Positions 10,794-22,140 of a stretch of 64,000 nucleotides of DNA are shown here, in pieces. A program made the position numbers and the translations under genes. The DNA lies in NCBI GenBank assembly GCA_013420905.1, contig JAAXNY010000010.1:310001-374000 (forward strand), in the 5' to 3' direction. Source of the DNA: Collybia mongolica (taxonomy: Eukaryota > Basidiomycota > Agaricomycetes > Agaricales > Clitocybaceae). Under the pieces are notes generated by a model. It was not told where the DNA came from and made no database searches. It saw only the letters and a list, made by a program, of their open reading frames with translations. Numbering within the stretch: the first letter of the stretch is position 1; the number at the start of each line of letters is the position of its first letter.

Positions 10794-12783
10794 TGCAGGC
10801 GGAATGATATGTTTTCCTTGTGGTTATCTCCGCGATTCGGATATGTTTTTATGGATGGACCTTGGGAGATGTCGGTGCCGGGGCTGCGGCTGCGCGCCGA
10901 TTCATTTTGAGTCACACTTTGCGTCACGTTCGCGGCAAGTCGCGTGGGGCGACGCATTAGATCTTTACGCGTCGTTCCAACTTCCCACTGAGTCTTCGAA
11001 GGGGAAGGCTTGTGGAATTTCTCATTTGAACAGCTGAACCGACCGTCAGTTCTTTTTAACAATATGAGAGCGAAAGATGGAGGCGGAATTCCTGGTAGAA
11101 CAGGGCTCGAAATCCAGAGTGAGAATGAATACCTGGACACACGACGGTTCTGGGTCTTGGTACTGCGGCGCAGCGGTAGTGGTGAGAGAGACAGCCATAT
11201 GCCTTCTTCGAGAGAATGGAGGCAAGTAGATGCCGAACCATAGCCGAACCAATGGAGGTGGAGGAGGCATGCATGAACACGCCTATGCCATCTTAATCTC
11301 CGGGTACGTTGGCCATGACAATACTAACCTAAGATATGCCTGTCATTGGATCGTGTAATAACTCGCGAGTTGTCTGGAAGAACCGAAGCTATGCAACTTT
11401 CATTTCAATTTTTAATATCTTGTCCTCCTCCTGGATGCACATCCCGAATAATGCTGTGAGGGCTTGGATAACACGGCGTTTAGTTAGCGTCAACAGCCCA
11501 GTCCACCAGAACTGTCGGTTTCGCTCACTATTGGAAATTTCGTGCGAGTTGGATGCGAGATGTAAGGATAACGTTACCAATCCGCCAGATCGAAGAAAGC
11601 CAACACACTTCTGAATAGGGCTCAATTAGCCTGTTGAATGGTGTCTGTGGTAGCACTGATTAAATTGAGGGCTACATACATATGCCCAAGTTCAAAGGAA
11701 AATTAAAGGGTCCAAATCGGAAGAAAATAGGGCGTAACTCGCGTGTACGCGTCAACCTTTCCTTCAACGTTAACCTTGAACCATCTTTTTCTTAATTGTC
11801 AGTAAAGACACTCTTTCACTGACCACTAATTGCCCAACGAGAAGGAGCTTCTCCCACCTGATGTCGCATATAACTAGGGAGAACCAGGAGCAATGTCCTC
11901 TGCACCTCAACGTGCGCCTGTGCCGTCAACCAACGCCTTGATAAATTATCACCATTTCACAACATCAGTGCGTATCTCTTGTTCATACCTGACAAGATAA
12001 CTCTCAGCCAACCTATAGAAGGTGGCTCTGCCCCAGAACCAGATTCAACCTCATGTACTCTCCTGTTTGTACCTATTTCATGTGCATCCTTTTCTGCTGA
12101 TTTGACACCAATCAAAGCAACTCAGTAGTGGGAATCTGACCCCAGTCTTTTCATCTGTCTGGTCAAAGACTGGCTCGCTGTCGGAAACATTTGCGACGTC
12201 TTGAAATTTCGAATATCAGGATGACATTGGCGTCGGCGCAGACCCGACCGGTGTGAGTACTTACCAATGACAAAATTGGGGACTGGTGGGAAATGCAGCA
12301 GCGTTAGAGGTAACACTTTGAGTGCAGAGACTCCGGCTCTTTCTCCCACCAAACCGGTGCAGACGAGTGGATGTGGTGTTCTTGACGAAAAGGCTTCTAG
12401 TCCGGCTCCCGATTTCTCGTCCGCCACATGCCTATATCCCGAGGGTGCCTGCAATCCTTCACACCTCACTATATGTCTCCACACTTCTTGGTCCTTCCTT
12501 CCGGCCCCGGACAACCAGCCCCACACGAGTATAACTATACACAACAAAAACAGTTAGATTCAGATGGTTATCATAGCTAATCCACAGGTCGGTCAGCCCC
12601 TTGCGACCTCTGGCTTATGTGTAACTTCCTGTTCAAGGAACAAGCAAGTTGATAAGGTTTTGGCAAGCCGTCCGTCATTCTTTATGTGTCCAGATGGCCT
12701 GACGTCGTTCGAGACTATCACGCGGCCAAAGGATTATAAAGGCTTTGATGACTGTGTAGAACATTCCAACCAAAGCATTTATC
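10794..12783. other. Intergenic DNA with no supported gene
   Basis: Several short frames occur but none extends through plausible introns into a recognisable protein. A possible small gene start (TATA-like CATATAACTA at about 11868, ATG at 11893, then a GT-AG intron) could not be followed beyond about 40 codons. Confidence 0.4.
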
Positions 12784-13552
12784 ATGTTTCTCACCAAAAC
12801 ACCTTGTATCTTGATTGCCACCATTGGCGTGTATCGTTGTTTCACTCCTCCGAATGTTGCTGCACAGAACGAGCAAGTGTCCAGAAAAAGCGTATCGGAC
12901 CATGTTATTTTCGCAATAAGGTCCCTTGTCAAGCCTTTTGGTGTACGTTACCCCTACTTACTCCTAGGAACAACTGTGATCCACTAACCTAGTCTTTCTA
13001 GGTTGTAACATGGGCAGTTGGAATAGCTGAAGTGGCCGTTATTGTCGTGAACCAATTTTCATCATGGTCACTCTCGGAACCTATGATTTCTAGACTCCTA
13101 GTGCGAAGAAATCCACAAGAGCTCCAACTCACACCGATGTCTATCGCAGGAGTACTGTTCATAGCGTTCGGGGGTTTCCTTCGCAAATACTGCTATCGCA
13201 CCTTGAAACGTTTTTTCACTTTCGAGTTGAGCATCCGCGAGGGGCACAGACTCATCGCCACCAGGCCGTACGGCGTCGTACGTCACCCAGGCTACACTGC
13301 GAATGTTGCTGTGTTGGTTGGTATGCTCTGTTGGTTCGGCTGCCCCGGATCGTGGTTGAGAGAGTCCGGGGTGTTGGAAACAACCGCAGGAAAGGTCGTG
13401 TTTGGCATTCTAGGTGCTAGTATGACGGGAGGCATTATTGGGGGGCTGATGCGCATTCCATTGAAGAATTAATGTTGAAGGAGAAATTTGGACGCGAGTG
13501 GACTGAATGGGCACGAAGAGTTCCGTATTTGCTCGTCCCAGGGGTTTACTAA
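12784..13552 (+). pseudogene. Isoprenylcysteine O-methyltransferase-like gene, copy 1, with a 1-nt frameshift
   Basis: Exon 1 is 12784-12942, the intron 12943-13001 (GT-AG, branch-like CTAAC), and exon 2 13002-13552. Exon 1 has exactly the same length (159 nt) as in the copy at 14840-15613 and the splice phase is the same. The core shows FFTFELSIREGHRLIATRPY followed by VVRHPGYTA, the ICMT family signature, with several hydrophobic membrane segments. At about 13459-13463 one base is missing relative to copy 2, so the frame ends at 13472 after RIPLKN. In the next frame the normal C-terminus continues (KFGREWTEWARRVP, then LLVPGVY) to TAA at 13550-13552. Exon 2 is 551 nt here and 552 nt in copy 2. 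The truncated protein would lack the conserved end. A sequencing error is the alternative. Confidence 0.8.
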
Positions 13553-14839
13553 CCTCACTCGCCACTTAAATGATTGAGCCCTACTACGGGGGTATAGGAC
13601 AATAGGCATCACTCATGAAGCGATTTCAAGGAACCATGCCGCTTGCAGTCTGAGGCAGAACTCTCGGTTTCTAGTTTTCACACAGGCACCCAGCCAAATT
13701 CGCGTCCGTCAATTGAATGGCCCCGATGTATGGTGACTTGTGCCTGCTCACATTCGCAGCCCTCATTCGATTTGCGTGGCTTGTGACATGTTCATTGTCG
13801 TTAACAGCACTCACCAGCTCTGCTAGTCTCGTTCTGTCATACGGGGCGGAGGGTATCACGGCGAATGTGACTCAGTTATGGCGTCCCGCCTACGACTTCC
13901 TCAACGCGTCCTTTGCTGTCCTCAGTTGCAACGCTTGTGCCGCGCACTGATCCTGAAAGTAATTTGGAACCCGCGGCTTTGTCGCAGGTCACCATGAGTC
14001 TTGTACCAGGAATCTAGTGGTATGATTGCCTCTAAAAACGCCCTTCGATGCAATATTTTCAACAACGACGACCATGAAGAACATCTGCGTAGGGCGTAGG
14101 ACGCATGTGCAGGTAAACATTAGAAGGGCTGCGAAGATGGTGCAAGGTCCTCCAGATATTTTGGAATTGGGTTGAGGAACGCGATAACGACAGTGGGCTT
14201 GATTCTACTTGTGACCAAGAGAGAAGTATGCGTGGACTTCTGGGACACATTAGGACCTAGGGCCACGATTGGGAAAATGGAAAGGAAGTGTGCATGTTTC
14301 TGTCGAGACGCTTGTCCAGACCGTCTTCCTTACCCCATTTTTGACACCGAAGATGTAACCGAAGACTCCAGGCAATAGGAAACGGCATCCCCACTTCTTC
14401 CGGTTCGTTCTCTCACTAGTCAGTTTGAATTGTCGCATATCGCAGACTTGGGGGCTAAGACTGTACTTGATCACCACGTCGTTTTATGAACTTGGCAAAT
14501 TAGACATTATCCCTAATCGCAGCTCCAAATTCGCTCCAGTTGCATCATGGATTATTTCCTAATCGGCCACGTTGTACGCATGCTACCCTAAATAGCTACC
14601 CTTCTGACAGCTGCTATATATTTCTAGATTGGACGGCTTCACACGCACGCTCAGTCGAGGCCATGCAGCTAAATACACTGAATTTGGTCAACATTTTCGC
14701 ACCACGATTCTTTTGGGAACAGCATCACAGGACCGGCGGATTGGTCAAAAGCTACAAAAGGGCCAAACTTGACGTACTCCATACCCCGCAACGCGACACT
14801 ATTCGCCAATTGAGAATACAGAATACCTGACCTACTATT
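13553..14839. other. Intergenic DNA between the methyltransferase copies
   Basis: No gene is supported. A TATA-like GCTATATATTTC lies at about 14613, some 225 bases before the start of copy 2, and may belong to its promoter. The spacing fits a tandem duplication followed by divergence. Confidence 0.4.
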
Positions 14840-15613
14840 ATGTCTCTGACCAAATTACCCTGTATCTTGGCTGCTACTGTTGGCCTACATCACTCTTGCA
14901 ATCCTCCTAATATCGCTCCAAAAAGAGAGCAAGTGTCGGAGAAAATTACAATCAACCGTAGTTTCCATTTTGCAATGTATGCTATCAAACCGTTCGACGT
15001 ACGTCGTTAGGTCTTATCTATCCTCTCACGCTTCTCCATGTGCTTACCTCGATGAACTCAGATGGTAATATGGGCAGTCGGACTTGCAGAAGCGGCTGCC
15101 ATTGTTGCACACCACTTTCCATCGTGGTCATTATCAGAACGCACCATATCCACTGTCCTAGTCCAGAGGAATCCACAAGACCTGCGGCTCACACCGCTCT
15201 CTGTGGCAGGGCTATTGCTCATTGTGTCCGGAAGCCTTCTGCGTGTATACTGCTATCGTGCGCTGAGCCGTTTCTTCACCTTCGAAGTGAGCATCCGGAA
15301 GGGGCATAGGCTCATCACCACTGGGCCATATAGTGTTGTGCGCCACCCGAGCTACACTGCAATAGTTGCTGTGTATCTTGGGACACTCTTCTGGTATGGG
15401 GCACGCGGGTCTTGGGTTCGGGAGTCTGGGTTACTTAAGGCAGCCGTTGGGAGGTGGGTACTTGGTTCCTTGGGTGCAATATTTACAATGGTTGTTGTGG
15501 CGTTGCTAGGGCGTATGCCTTTTGAGGAAGCGACGTTGAAGAAGACCTTCGGGCGGGAGTGGGATGAGTGGGCACAGAGAGTCCCATGTTTGCTTGTTCC
15601 GGGGGTATACTGA
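14840..15613 (+). CDS. Isoprenylcysteine O-methyltransferase family protein, copy 2, intact
   Basis: Exon 1 is 14840-14998 and exon 2 15062-15613, with a 63-nt GT-AG intron, giving 236 residues. The family adds a methyl group from S-adenosylmethionine to the carboxylate of C-terminal prenylated cysteine (Ras-type proteins, fungal a-factor-like pheromones) in the ER membrane. Signature residues are GHRLITTGPY and VVRHPSYTA at about residues 134-153, and the C-terminal FGREWDEWAQRVP plus LLVPGVY. Hydrophobic stretches at about 55-70, 98-115 and 170-190 fit membrane spans. The N-terminal 53 residues are divergent from the classical enzyme, and basidiomycetes often carry expanded sets of this family, so a substrate other than Ras/pheromone is possible. 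It is the last ordinary gene before the repeat-rich half. Confidence 0.85.
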
Positions 15614-15779
15614 GTCCCAGATGTAATGCCTTGATGTTTCAGGCAATGGTATGTAGCTGGGGTGTATAGGAATAAGAAAATAGATAGAAATTATTGACCA
15701 TGCAATTGAAGGTCAGAGACTAAATCTACAAATGATTGAAAAGGCACTTGGGCAAAATGCAGTAACAGTGGATTCTATG

Positions 15780-16420
15780 GCAGCAGGTAGCAGGTGGTGC
15801 ATCCCCCTCTGCCCACCCCTCATTTGGAGGTACTTGGACTTCTTCTTCAACCACTCTCTATCTTTTTGGGCATGTCAAATGCTACACCAACAAGTCCCTC
15901 ACCTTTGGTGAGAGCCATGCTGGCCCTTGGCAACTCTGTACACAGGCTCAAGCCCAAACACAAGCATATCTTCTGCTGTGTGTGCATCTTACCAATTGCC
16001 ACATATGGATTAAGACTATGGAACTTTGAAGGGGTCCACCCTGCTGGACCCTTGGACAACCTGTACAAGGTGCAAAAGTGTGCTCTGGATCACTGAGGCC
16101 TTCCATACTACCCCACAAGGATCTCCTGGGACCATTGTAGGCCTTCCCCCCACCCACTTGCATGTTTGCAATCTTGTGGACAGGAGTCAGGTTATGTAAG
16201 GGGATCACTGTCCACACCAACATTGCTACCTCTGATCAAAGACCATCACTGCATGTCAAAGCTTGTACCATCAATCAATCAATCACATGGCAAACAACTG
16301 CACTGATACAGATATGTGTGCCACTTGTTGAAATCACATTGGCCCATCACATGAACATACCTATTGTATTACTGACCCTATTGTTCAACCCTGAGACATG
16401 TGGCAACAATAGCAGTACAT
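15780..16420 (+). pseudogene. LINE reverse transcriptase C-terminal relic
   Basis: In one frame at 15794-16096 the residues LGNSVHRLKPKHK followed by ILPIATYGLRLWNF match the pattern at the end of fungal LINE reverse transcriptases (thumb region, with LPIATYG and LW). The frame then stops, and weak matching continues in other frames to about 16420. No endonuclease, RNase H or start is present. CpG is almost absent, consistent with an old methylated copy. Confidence 0.55.
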
Positions 16421-16640
16421 AGTGGCATTGTATAGGATGGGTAGATAGTAGCCACCACTTGGTAGGGGAATCCTTGGATTGATCTCTTAGGATTTCCCCT
16501 ATCAGTCAGAAGTCAGCTGACTTGTGATTGCATGCGCTTTGACTTAGGGTTGCCCTGACAGTAGATCAATCTCACCACGCAGAGACTGATCCATGCACCC
16601 TTGCCCACCATAGCAAGATACAGAGCTCAGAGTGACTTGG
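16330..16640 (+). repeat. Inverted repeat arm, partners at 20183-20340 and 22590-22745
   Basis: The segment around 16330-16480 (TGAGACATGTGGCAACAATA, then CCACCACTTGGTAGGGGAAT) is found reverse-complemented at 22590-22745. The segment around 16490-16630 (TTTGACTTAGGGTTGCCCTG, then CTCCACTGATCC-like text) is found reverse-complemented at 20183-20340. The block between has been split by later insertions. Confidence 0.6.
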
Positions 16641-17085
16641 AGCCCAACACTGACTCCACTATAACTGCACATGACCGTCCCTCTCCCACCCCTGATCATT
16701 CCAATTTGCCTCATTTGATATCACAATATCCAGGATGCACCACCCCAGGAAGACCTGTGATTGGAAATCAATGCAATGGTTGAGATGATCTGGCTGCAGT
16801 TGGAGCAGCTGAAAATGCTCCAACTACAAGTCTCCATGTTTGGGAATGGTGCTGCAATCTGTAGATACTCCACCAACCACATTGATACCCCCACCACACA
16901 ATCAGGAACCCATTCAACCATCATTGCTCCAGCCAGTGTTACCAAATGACTTCAATGGTGACATGCTTGCACTTGCACTACATGCATACACCAATATCTT
17001 TGACAATGATATTGTCTCCTCTTCTTTGACCTTGACTCTGACTTTGACTTTGATATCATCCTGGCAAGTCTTTGACTTGTTATGA
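16641..17085. other. Repeat-derived DNA, no identified element
   Basis: Short Pro- and Ser-rich frames resemble the start of a retroelement gag but are too broken to name. A short tandem run of TTTGACT/CTTTGACT units lies at about 17023-17055. At 17079-17105 there is an end fragment of the R repeat (GAGTTCTTTATCAACCCAG). Confidence 0.35.
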
Positions 17086-17101
17086 GTTCTTTATCAACCC
17101 A

Positions 17102-17400
17102 GTTTTCAGGCATCTTAATTCATAAGTAACCATTGTAGTATGATATCATTAGTCTGGGGATCATCATTAATAGGAGAAGTAAGTGTAAATTTGGGACTTG
17201 CACAACCCAAGCCTAATCAGGGGCACTTGGTGTTAACTACCAGAAGAAATAGGACACCATAAATAACAACCGGAATGATCAGGAGAAGTAAAAGACAGTG
17301 CCGCACTGTTTTAAATAACCAAGTGCGCTATTGGGCATTGATAAGAGTTTAGCCAGCTCTTTTGATATTGGCTGAGTAATAAGTAACAACATAATTAAGT
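17102..17400 (+). repeat. LTR fragment of the element E family, plus orientation
   Basis: This matches the 5' LTR of element E at about 41229-41520: AATTCATAAGTAACCATTGT, then GGACTTGCACAACCC and GGGGCACTTGGTGTTAACTA. It has many CG-to-TG/CA differences. It is joined directly to a second, opposite fragment at 17401. Confidence 0.75.
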
Positions 17401-18120
17401 TTTAATAGTACTAGTCAAGGCCTTTTTCACTGATCTTTTGATGGGTTTGATTGGGACAAAGCCCTAACACAAGTTTAAATCTTGTTAGGTATATTTTTAT
17501 AATATCTTCCAATCCAATAGACTGAGTACCAAGTGTATGTTCAATTATTAACAATCCCAAGTGGATCAATAAGTCCAAGTGACTTTTAAAACAACGGTGC
17601 CAAGTGCACCAAAGGCCAAATGCCTAATAATTCCAATAGACAATATGAGTACTAAGTTCCAAATGAACTGAACTCTTTAATTCTGTGATCTCTTTAGCCA
17701 AATGCTTCAAGACAATTCTAATCAAGACAGTTGAAGCAGTCTGATCCTTAATTTGTGCATGCAATAGTGTTTCAACAAATATGATTTGTATATCCTATAG
17801 TAGCTTGAAGTGGGGGCAAGATTCCTTGCCTCTGCGCTACCTATCTATGGTCTATTTATAGTGTACAAACTCAATATTATAAAGAATTGTAATTTTATGT
17901 GGAACAAGGCCCTTCCATGCCAAGGGCTTGTATTTTAATGCTGACTTGTCCTCTACAACTTGGTGTGCATGCCATACATGCCAATTATGTTGTTACTTAT
18001 TACTTGGCCAATATCAAGAGAGCTGGCTAAACTCTTATCAATGTCAACAGTGCACTTGGTTATTTTTAAAACAGCACAGCACTGTCTTTTACTTCTCCTG
18101 ATCATTCCGGTTGTTATTTA

Positions 18121-19728
18121 CAGTGGCTCAAAAAACTGCCCCAATGTTTGTACATTTTTGAAAGATCAATATGGTATGAAGTGCTGACATAAGCAGGGAA
18201 CCTGGGGTAATTATGTAAGATACTATGACATCGTGGCTTTCCAATGGACCCTGGATCATGTGATTTGGATCAAAACCCATTAAGCTATAAGCCAAACAAA
18301 ATGGTTACTTATTGGGGCAGTTTTTTGACCCTTATCTTATTTTCCATTATTCTGGCATTTATGATCCAATGCAAGAACATTATGGACTGTGGGAAGAATA
18401 AACAATGTCATGTGACTTTATTTGTATCAATTTGACATGTTGGAATTGGTTCAATCATCTTCTTGACCTCTTACCACCATCATGAAAGCCATTTCTACTG
18501 CTCAGCACAATACTGTTGTTTCTCTCCTCAATGAGGGCTATTCTCAGCATCAAATCAAGGAGAAAACTGGTCTAGGGAAGGGTACCATCAGTAGGATCAG
18601 CAAAGATGTGGATGGAAACAAAGAAAACAACCTTGGTGGCTGCCCCTCCAAGCTGTCTGTTCGTGACAAACAGTCAATTATTCGTCAAATCAAGTCAGGG
18701 AAGCTTGATAATGCAGTTCAGGCTACCCAATTCATCAATGGCATCATCCCCAATCCTGTCACACCCCAGACAGTCAGAAATGCACTCAAGGAAAATCAAT
18801 TTTATGCTGCTACAAAGAGGAAAGCTCCTCTTCTCAAACAAGCCCATCGCATCCGGCGTCTCCAGTTTGCAAAATATCATGAAAGCTGGACTGTGGAGGA
18901 CTGGAAAAGGGTTCTATGGACAGATGAGACCAAAATCAATAGGATTGGGTCAGATGGAAAGGTTTATGTCTGGAAACAAAGGGGAGAACCACCATCTGAT
19001 AGAACAACATCACCTACTGTCAAACATGGAGGAGGAGGAAACCTCATGGTATGGGGTTGTATGGGGTGGAATGGAGTGGGAAAGCTCATAGAGGTGCAGG
19101 GGAACATGGACAAGGTTCAATACTGTGAAATTTTGGAGAGTGGAGTTCAGGAAAGTTTTGAGAAGTTGGAAATGGTGGATGGCGAGCGCTACTTTCAGCA
19201 AGATAACGACCCCAAACACACATCTGGACTGGCCACACAGTGGTTTGAAGACAACAACATTCAAGTCCTTGGCTGGCCTGCCCAATCCCCTGACATGAAT
19301 CCAATAGAACACCTTTGGGAACATCTCAAGCGCCGTCTTAAAGAATATCCGACACCACCCAAAGGAGTACATGAGTTGTGGGATAGATTGGCTGAAGAGT
19401 GGGGTGAAATTCCACCAGAGGTATGCCAAAACCTGATAGAAAGTATGCCCAGGCGGATACAAGCAGTTATAAAGGCAAAAGGTGGTCATACAAAGTATTA
19501 GATAGAAAATTAATAGAGGGTCAAAAAACTGCCCCAATGAGTAATCATTTTGTTTGGCCTATAGCTTAATGGGTTTTGATCCAAATCACATGATCCAGGG
19601 TCCATTGGAAAGCCACGATGTCATAGTATCTTACATAATTACCCCAGGTCCCCTGCTTATGTCAGCACTTCATACCATATTGATCTTTCAAAAATGTACA
19701 AACATTGGGGCAGTTTTTTGAGCCACTG
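18121..19728 (+). mobile_element. Tc1/mariner element T1, complete, 1608 bp
   Basis: The element starts CAGTGGCTCAAAA and ends TTTTGAGCCACTG and is flanked by TA on both sides (18119-18120 and 19729-19730). Its terminal inverted repeats are 210 bp (18121-18330 and 19519-19728) and almost perfect. The 18-base motif TCAAAAAACTGCCCCAAT occurs at both edges of each repeat, in opposite orientation (18128-18145 and inverted at 18311-18328). A single uninterrupted transposase frame lies between the repeats. Confidence 0.93.
18482..19501 (+). CDS. Tc1/mariner transposase (DD34E), intact
   Basis: This 339-residue protein has an N-terminal helix-turn-helix (about residues 8-48, with STAQHNTVVSLLNEGYS), a second paired-like DNA-binding helix region with a GGCPSKLS linker (about 55-60), and a DDE catalytic domain. 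The first Asp is in LWTDETK (about 145), the second in FQQDNDPKHTS and the Glu in SPDMNPIEHLW, with 34 residues between the last two as in Tc1. There is no stop or frameshift. It cuts and pastes the element at TA sites. Unlike the transposases of T2 and T3 nearby it looks functional. Start ATG is right after the left terminal repeat with about 150 bases of leader. Confidence 0.93.
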   Translation: MKAISTAQHNTVVSLLNEGYSQHQIKEKTGLGKGTISRISKDVDGNKENNLGGCPSKLSVRDKQSIIRQIKSGKLDNAVQATQFINGIIPNPVTPQTVRNALKENQFYAATKRKAPLLKQAHRIRRLQFAKYHESWTVEDWKRVLWTDETKINRIGSDGKVYVWKQRGEPPSDRTTSPTVKHGGGGNLMVWGCMGWNGVGKLIEVQGNMDKVQYCEILESGVQESFEKLEMVDGERYFQQDNDPKHTSGLATQWFEDNNIQVLGWPAQSPDMNPIEHLWEHLKRRLKEYPTPPKGVHELWDRLAEEWGEIPPEVCQNLIESMPRRIQAVIKAKGGHTKY

Positions 19729-20105
19729 TATGGTGTCCTGTCTTTTCCAGTAGTTAACACCAAGTGCCCCTGATTAGACTTGGGTTGTGCAAGTCCCGAA
19801 TTTACAATTACTTCTCCTATTAATGATGATCCCTGGACTAATGATATCATATGTACTACAATGGTTACTTATGATTTAAAATACTGAGGTTGTAACTGGG
19901 CATGGTAAATAGAACTAATAATATTCTGTACTCATAGTCCTCTGTACTGATAGTGTATTAACCATTAGACTAGTTCACTCTGATTAGCTGTCTCAGAGCT
20001 CAACTCTAATCCTCTACATATATTACCATTTACTTGGTTATTAGAAATGATACTAATAGCCTTACTTGTTGACTTTACAAGTGCAAACAATTTTGGGCCC
20101 TATCA

Positions 20106-20549
20106 GCAGATTGTCATCTGGCTGAGTGTCCTGCTGAATGAGTCCATGCAGAGTCCACACAGGTTATGTGGCTTAGTGTAAAGACCTCCTGAGCTCTGTA
20201 TCTTGCTATGATGGCAAAGGGCACATGGATCAGTCTCTGTGTGGTGCAATTAATCTACTGTCAGGGCAACCCTAAGTCAAAGTGCACACAATCACAAGTC
20301 AGCCAGCTTCCAACTGATAGGGGAAATCCTAAGTATATTGTTATAAGCTGTACTTTACAGTCCCCCACATGTCCTTGCAGACTTTGCATGGACTGCAAAA
20401 GTCCATGTGGACTCTGCAAGGACAGCACAGACTCCGCGTGGACTCCACAGAGTCCATGCAGACTCACTTACTTTCCTTTACTATTATAAATTACTTACTT
20501 ACTTATAAAATAGTTTACTTACTGTATTTACTTACTGATCATTCTACAT
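20106..20549. other. Rearranged repeat DNA with short internal palindromes
   Basis: 20106-20190 (CTGGCTGAGTGTCCTGC...; ACACAGGTTATGTGGCTTAG) is a direct partner of about 22475-22560. 20380-20465 is built of overlapping short words (AGTCCATG, GGACTC, GACTCC) that pair with each other. No gene is supported. Confidence 0.5.
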
Positions 20550-21412
20550 ACTTGGGTGGAGTGGGCCAACACACTGTGGCAGGTACTCATTCTTTACTTC
20601 TTTTCTTAGGAGAAATAAGTCCATTCCACATTCAGGAAGTTGTAAATGACTAGAAACAATGTAGATGATAGTTTGTAGAGGTCATATGACCATGGGAAAA
20701 TGTTACCAAGTAAACAAGCAATGCCTGTGCACAAAAACCATCAGAACTTACTTTTACCAGGATCATGGACACTAAATGAGCACTCAGATTGTTGCCATGT
20801 ATTTGGTATACTTATGTGGTGGATTAGATCATGTGACATGTGTCAATAATTAGAGAAATCAATCCTACTTGTATTTCAGGCAAATATAGTAGTAGTTGTT
20901 GATTATTGCAATGTTTAGTGTAATTTCCCACAAGGGTCATGTTTGGTAAGGGTCATTGTTGTTATAAGATGTTTGTCCACCCCTGACATAACACACAGAC
21001 CTTCAAAATTAACTGAATCTGGACATTTCTAATATCTTGCGCAAAATAGACTGTGGGAAAAATATGCTCAACAAGGAAATTGTAGAGCCATATTTGTACA
21101 TTCCAAACATATAAAAACAAAGTTAATAGCTTTTCTAGTTATGGAGAAATTCACAAAATAATTTTTGAAACGTGACACTCTGAAATATTAGATATGCATA
21201 ATTTTGATGGCATCATCAAAAGCATTATGTAAACATCCCAAATACATGCAAATTATGTCATAATACTTTGTATTTGTGGAGAAATGCTGTAAAAAGCCAT
21301 AAGAGAAGAAAAATCCCATTATGGAAATATTTTCCCATGGTGTTGAAATATGAATGAAAGAATGAATGAATCAACTTTTTGCCCGAAAACTAGGTTAATA
21401 AAGAACTTGTAA
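20550..21412 (+). repeat. R repeat, stand-alone copy (about 0.86 kb)
   Basis: It begins ACTTGGGTGGAGTGGGCC and ends with a TGAATGAATGAA tract followed by GCCCGAAAACTAGG and AAAGAACTTGTAA. The same unit is seen four more times in the window (24943-25809, 29072-30252, 31794-32695, 61934-62791). It has no coding capacity that I can see. Confidence 0.8.
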
Positions 21413-21539
21413 TAGTGATAGAAAATATTTGTATTGATTGTATTTATCATACAATGATAGTAAATAAGTAATTTAATATGGGCAGGGGCCCCTGCCACCC
21501 CCGTCATCCTCGTTGACCCCTGTGGCATCATCAGTGGCC

Positions 21540-21723
21540 TGGGTTTCAGCAGCAGCACTGGCTGCTTTTCTTGTTGTCCCCATTGTTGTTGTCCTTGTCC
21601 TTGTGGTGGTGGTCATTATCTTTGTCCTTGTTGTAGCTGTTGTTGGTGCTGCTGCTGCTGCCACTATTGCCATCATTGCTGCAGGCCTTGTCAGCACTGT
21701 TGCTGCTGCTGTTGTTGCTGTCT

Positions 21724-21755
<32 letters not shown>

Positions 21756-21780
21756 GCTGTCTTCCTTAGGCCTGCCCTGC
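21540..21780. repeat. Trinucleotide (GTT/GCT)-rich low-complexity tract
   Basis: Long runs of GTT at about 21724-21757 and mixed TGC/TGT triplets around them. On the minus strand one frame would read as poly-Asn/Ser. I see no exon structure, so I list it as sequence repeat only. Confidence 0.7.
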
Positions 21781-22140
21781 ATTTGCAGTTAGGTGTGCTG
21801 GAGCATTCTGGGCATTGGCAGCCATACCCTTCTTGTCTTGGGTTCCTGAAGTGGGGGGGGGGACACACTGTGTGGTGAGCATGTAGGTGAGCAGCAGTGT
21901 GGGTCTCACCTCCCTCTGCCCCTTGGGGCACCCTTTCCTTGTTGTCCCCTTGTTCTGTGTCCATTTCTACCCTTTGCCCCACATTGTTTCATACATTGTC
22001 ATGTTGCCATTGGTTAATGTTCAGTGCATTGGTGTTGGCAGTGTAGGTGCATTGGTGTTGGTGTTGGTGTTGGTGGTTTGGTGGGCATTGTTGATGTGGT
22101 TGAAGAGAACCAATGAAGACGTGGCAACAGTAATGTGACC

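Larger units (their letters stand above)
17401..20105 (-). repeat. Solo-like LTR of the element E family, minus orientation, split by Tc1 element T1
   Basis: Reading on the minus strand, 20105-19731 carries the LTR start (TGATAGGGCCC) and 18120-17401 continues it to about 140 bases short of the LTR end. T1 sits between, at a TA. No gag or pol lies next to it, so it is a solo LTR or a deleted element. Confidence 0.75.

Noticed and set aside
11893..12113. Possible two-exon small gene with a TATA-like box
   Set aside because: The coding piece is about 40 codons and cannot be extended with confidence.
12122..12547. 141-codon minus frame with a hydrophobic start
   Set aside because: No second exon, no family pattern, and the composition is that of intergenic DNA; could be a small secreted protein but unsupported.
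21473..21982. Minus-strand frames reading as poly-Thr or poly-Asn/Ser proteins
   Set aside because: They come from a trinucleotide tract in CpG-poor repeat DNA; no splice pattern or family resemblance.
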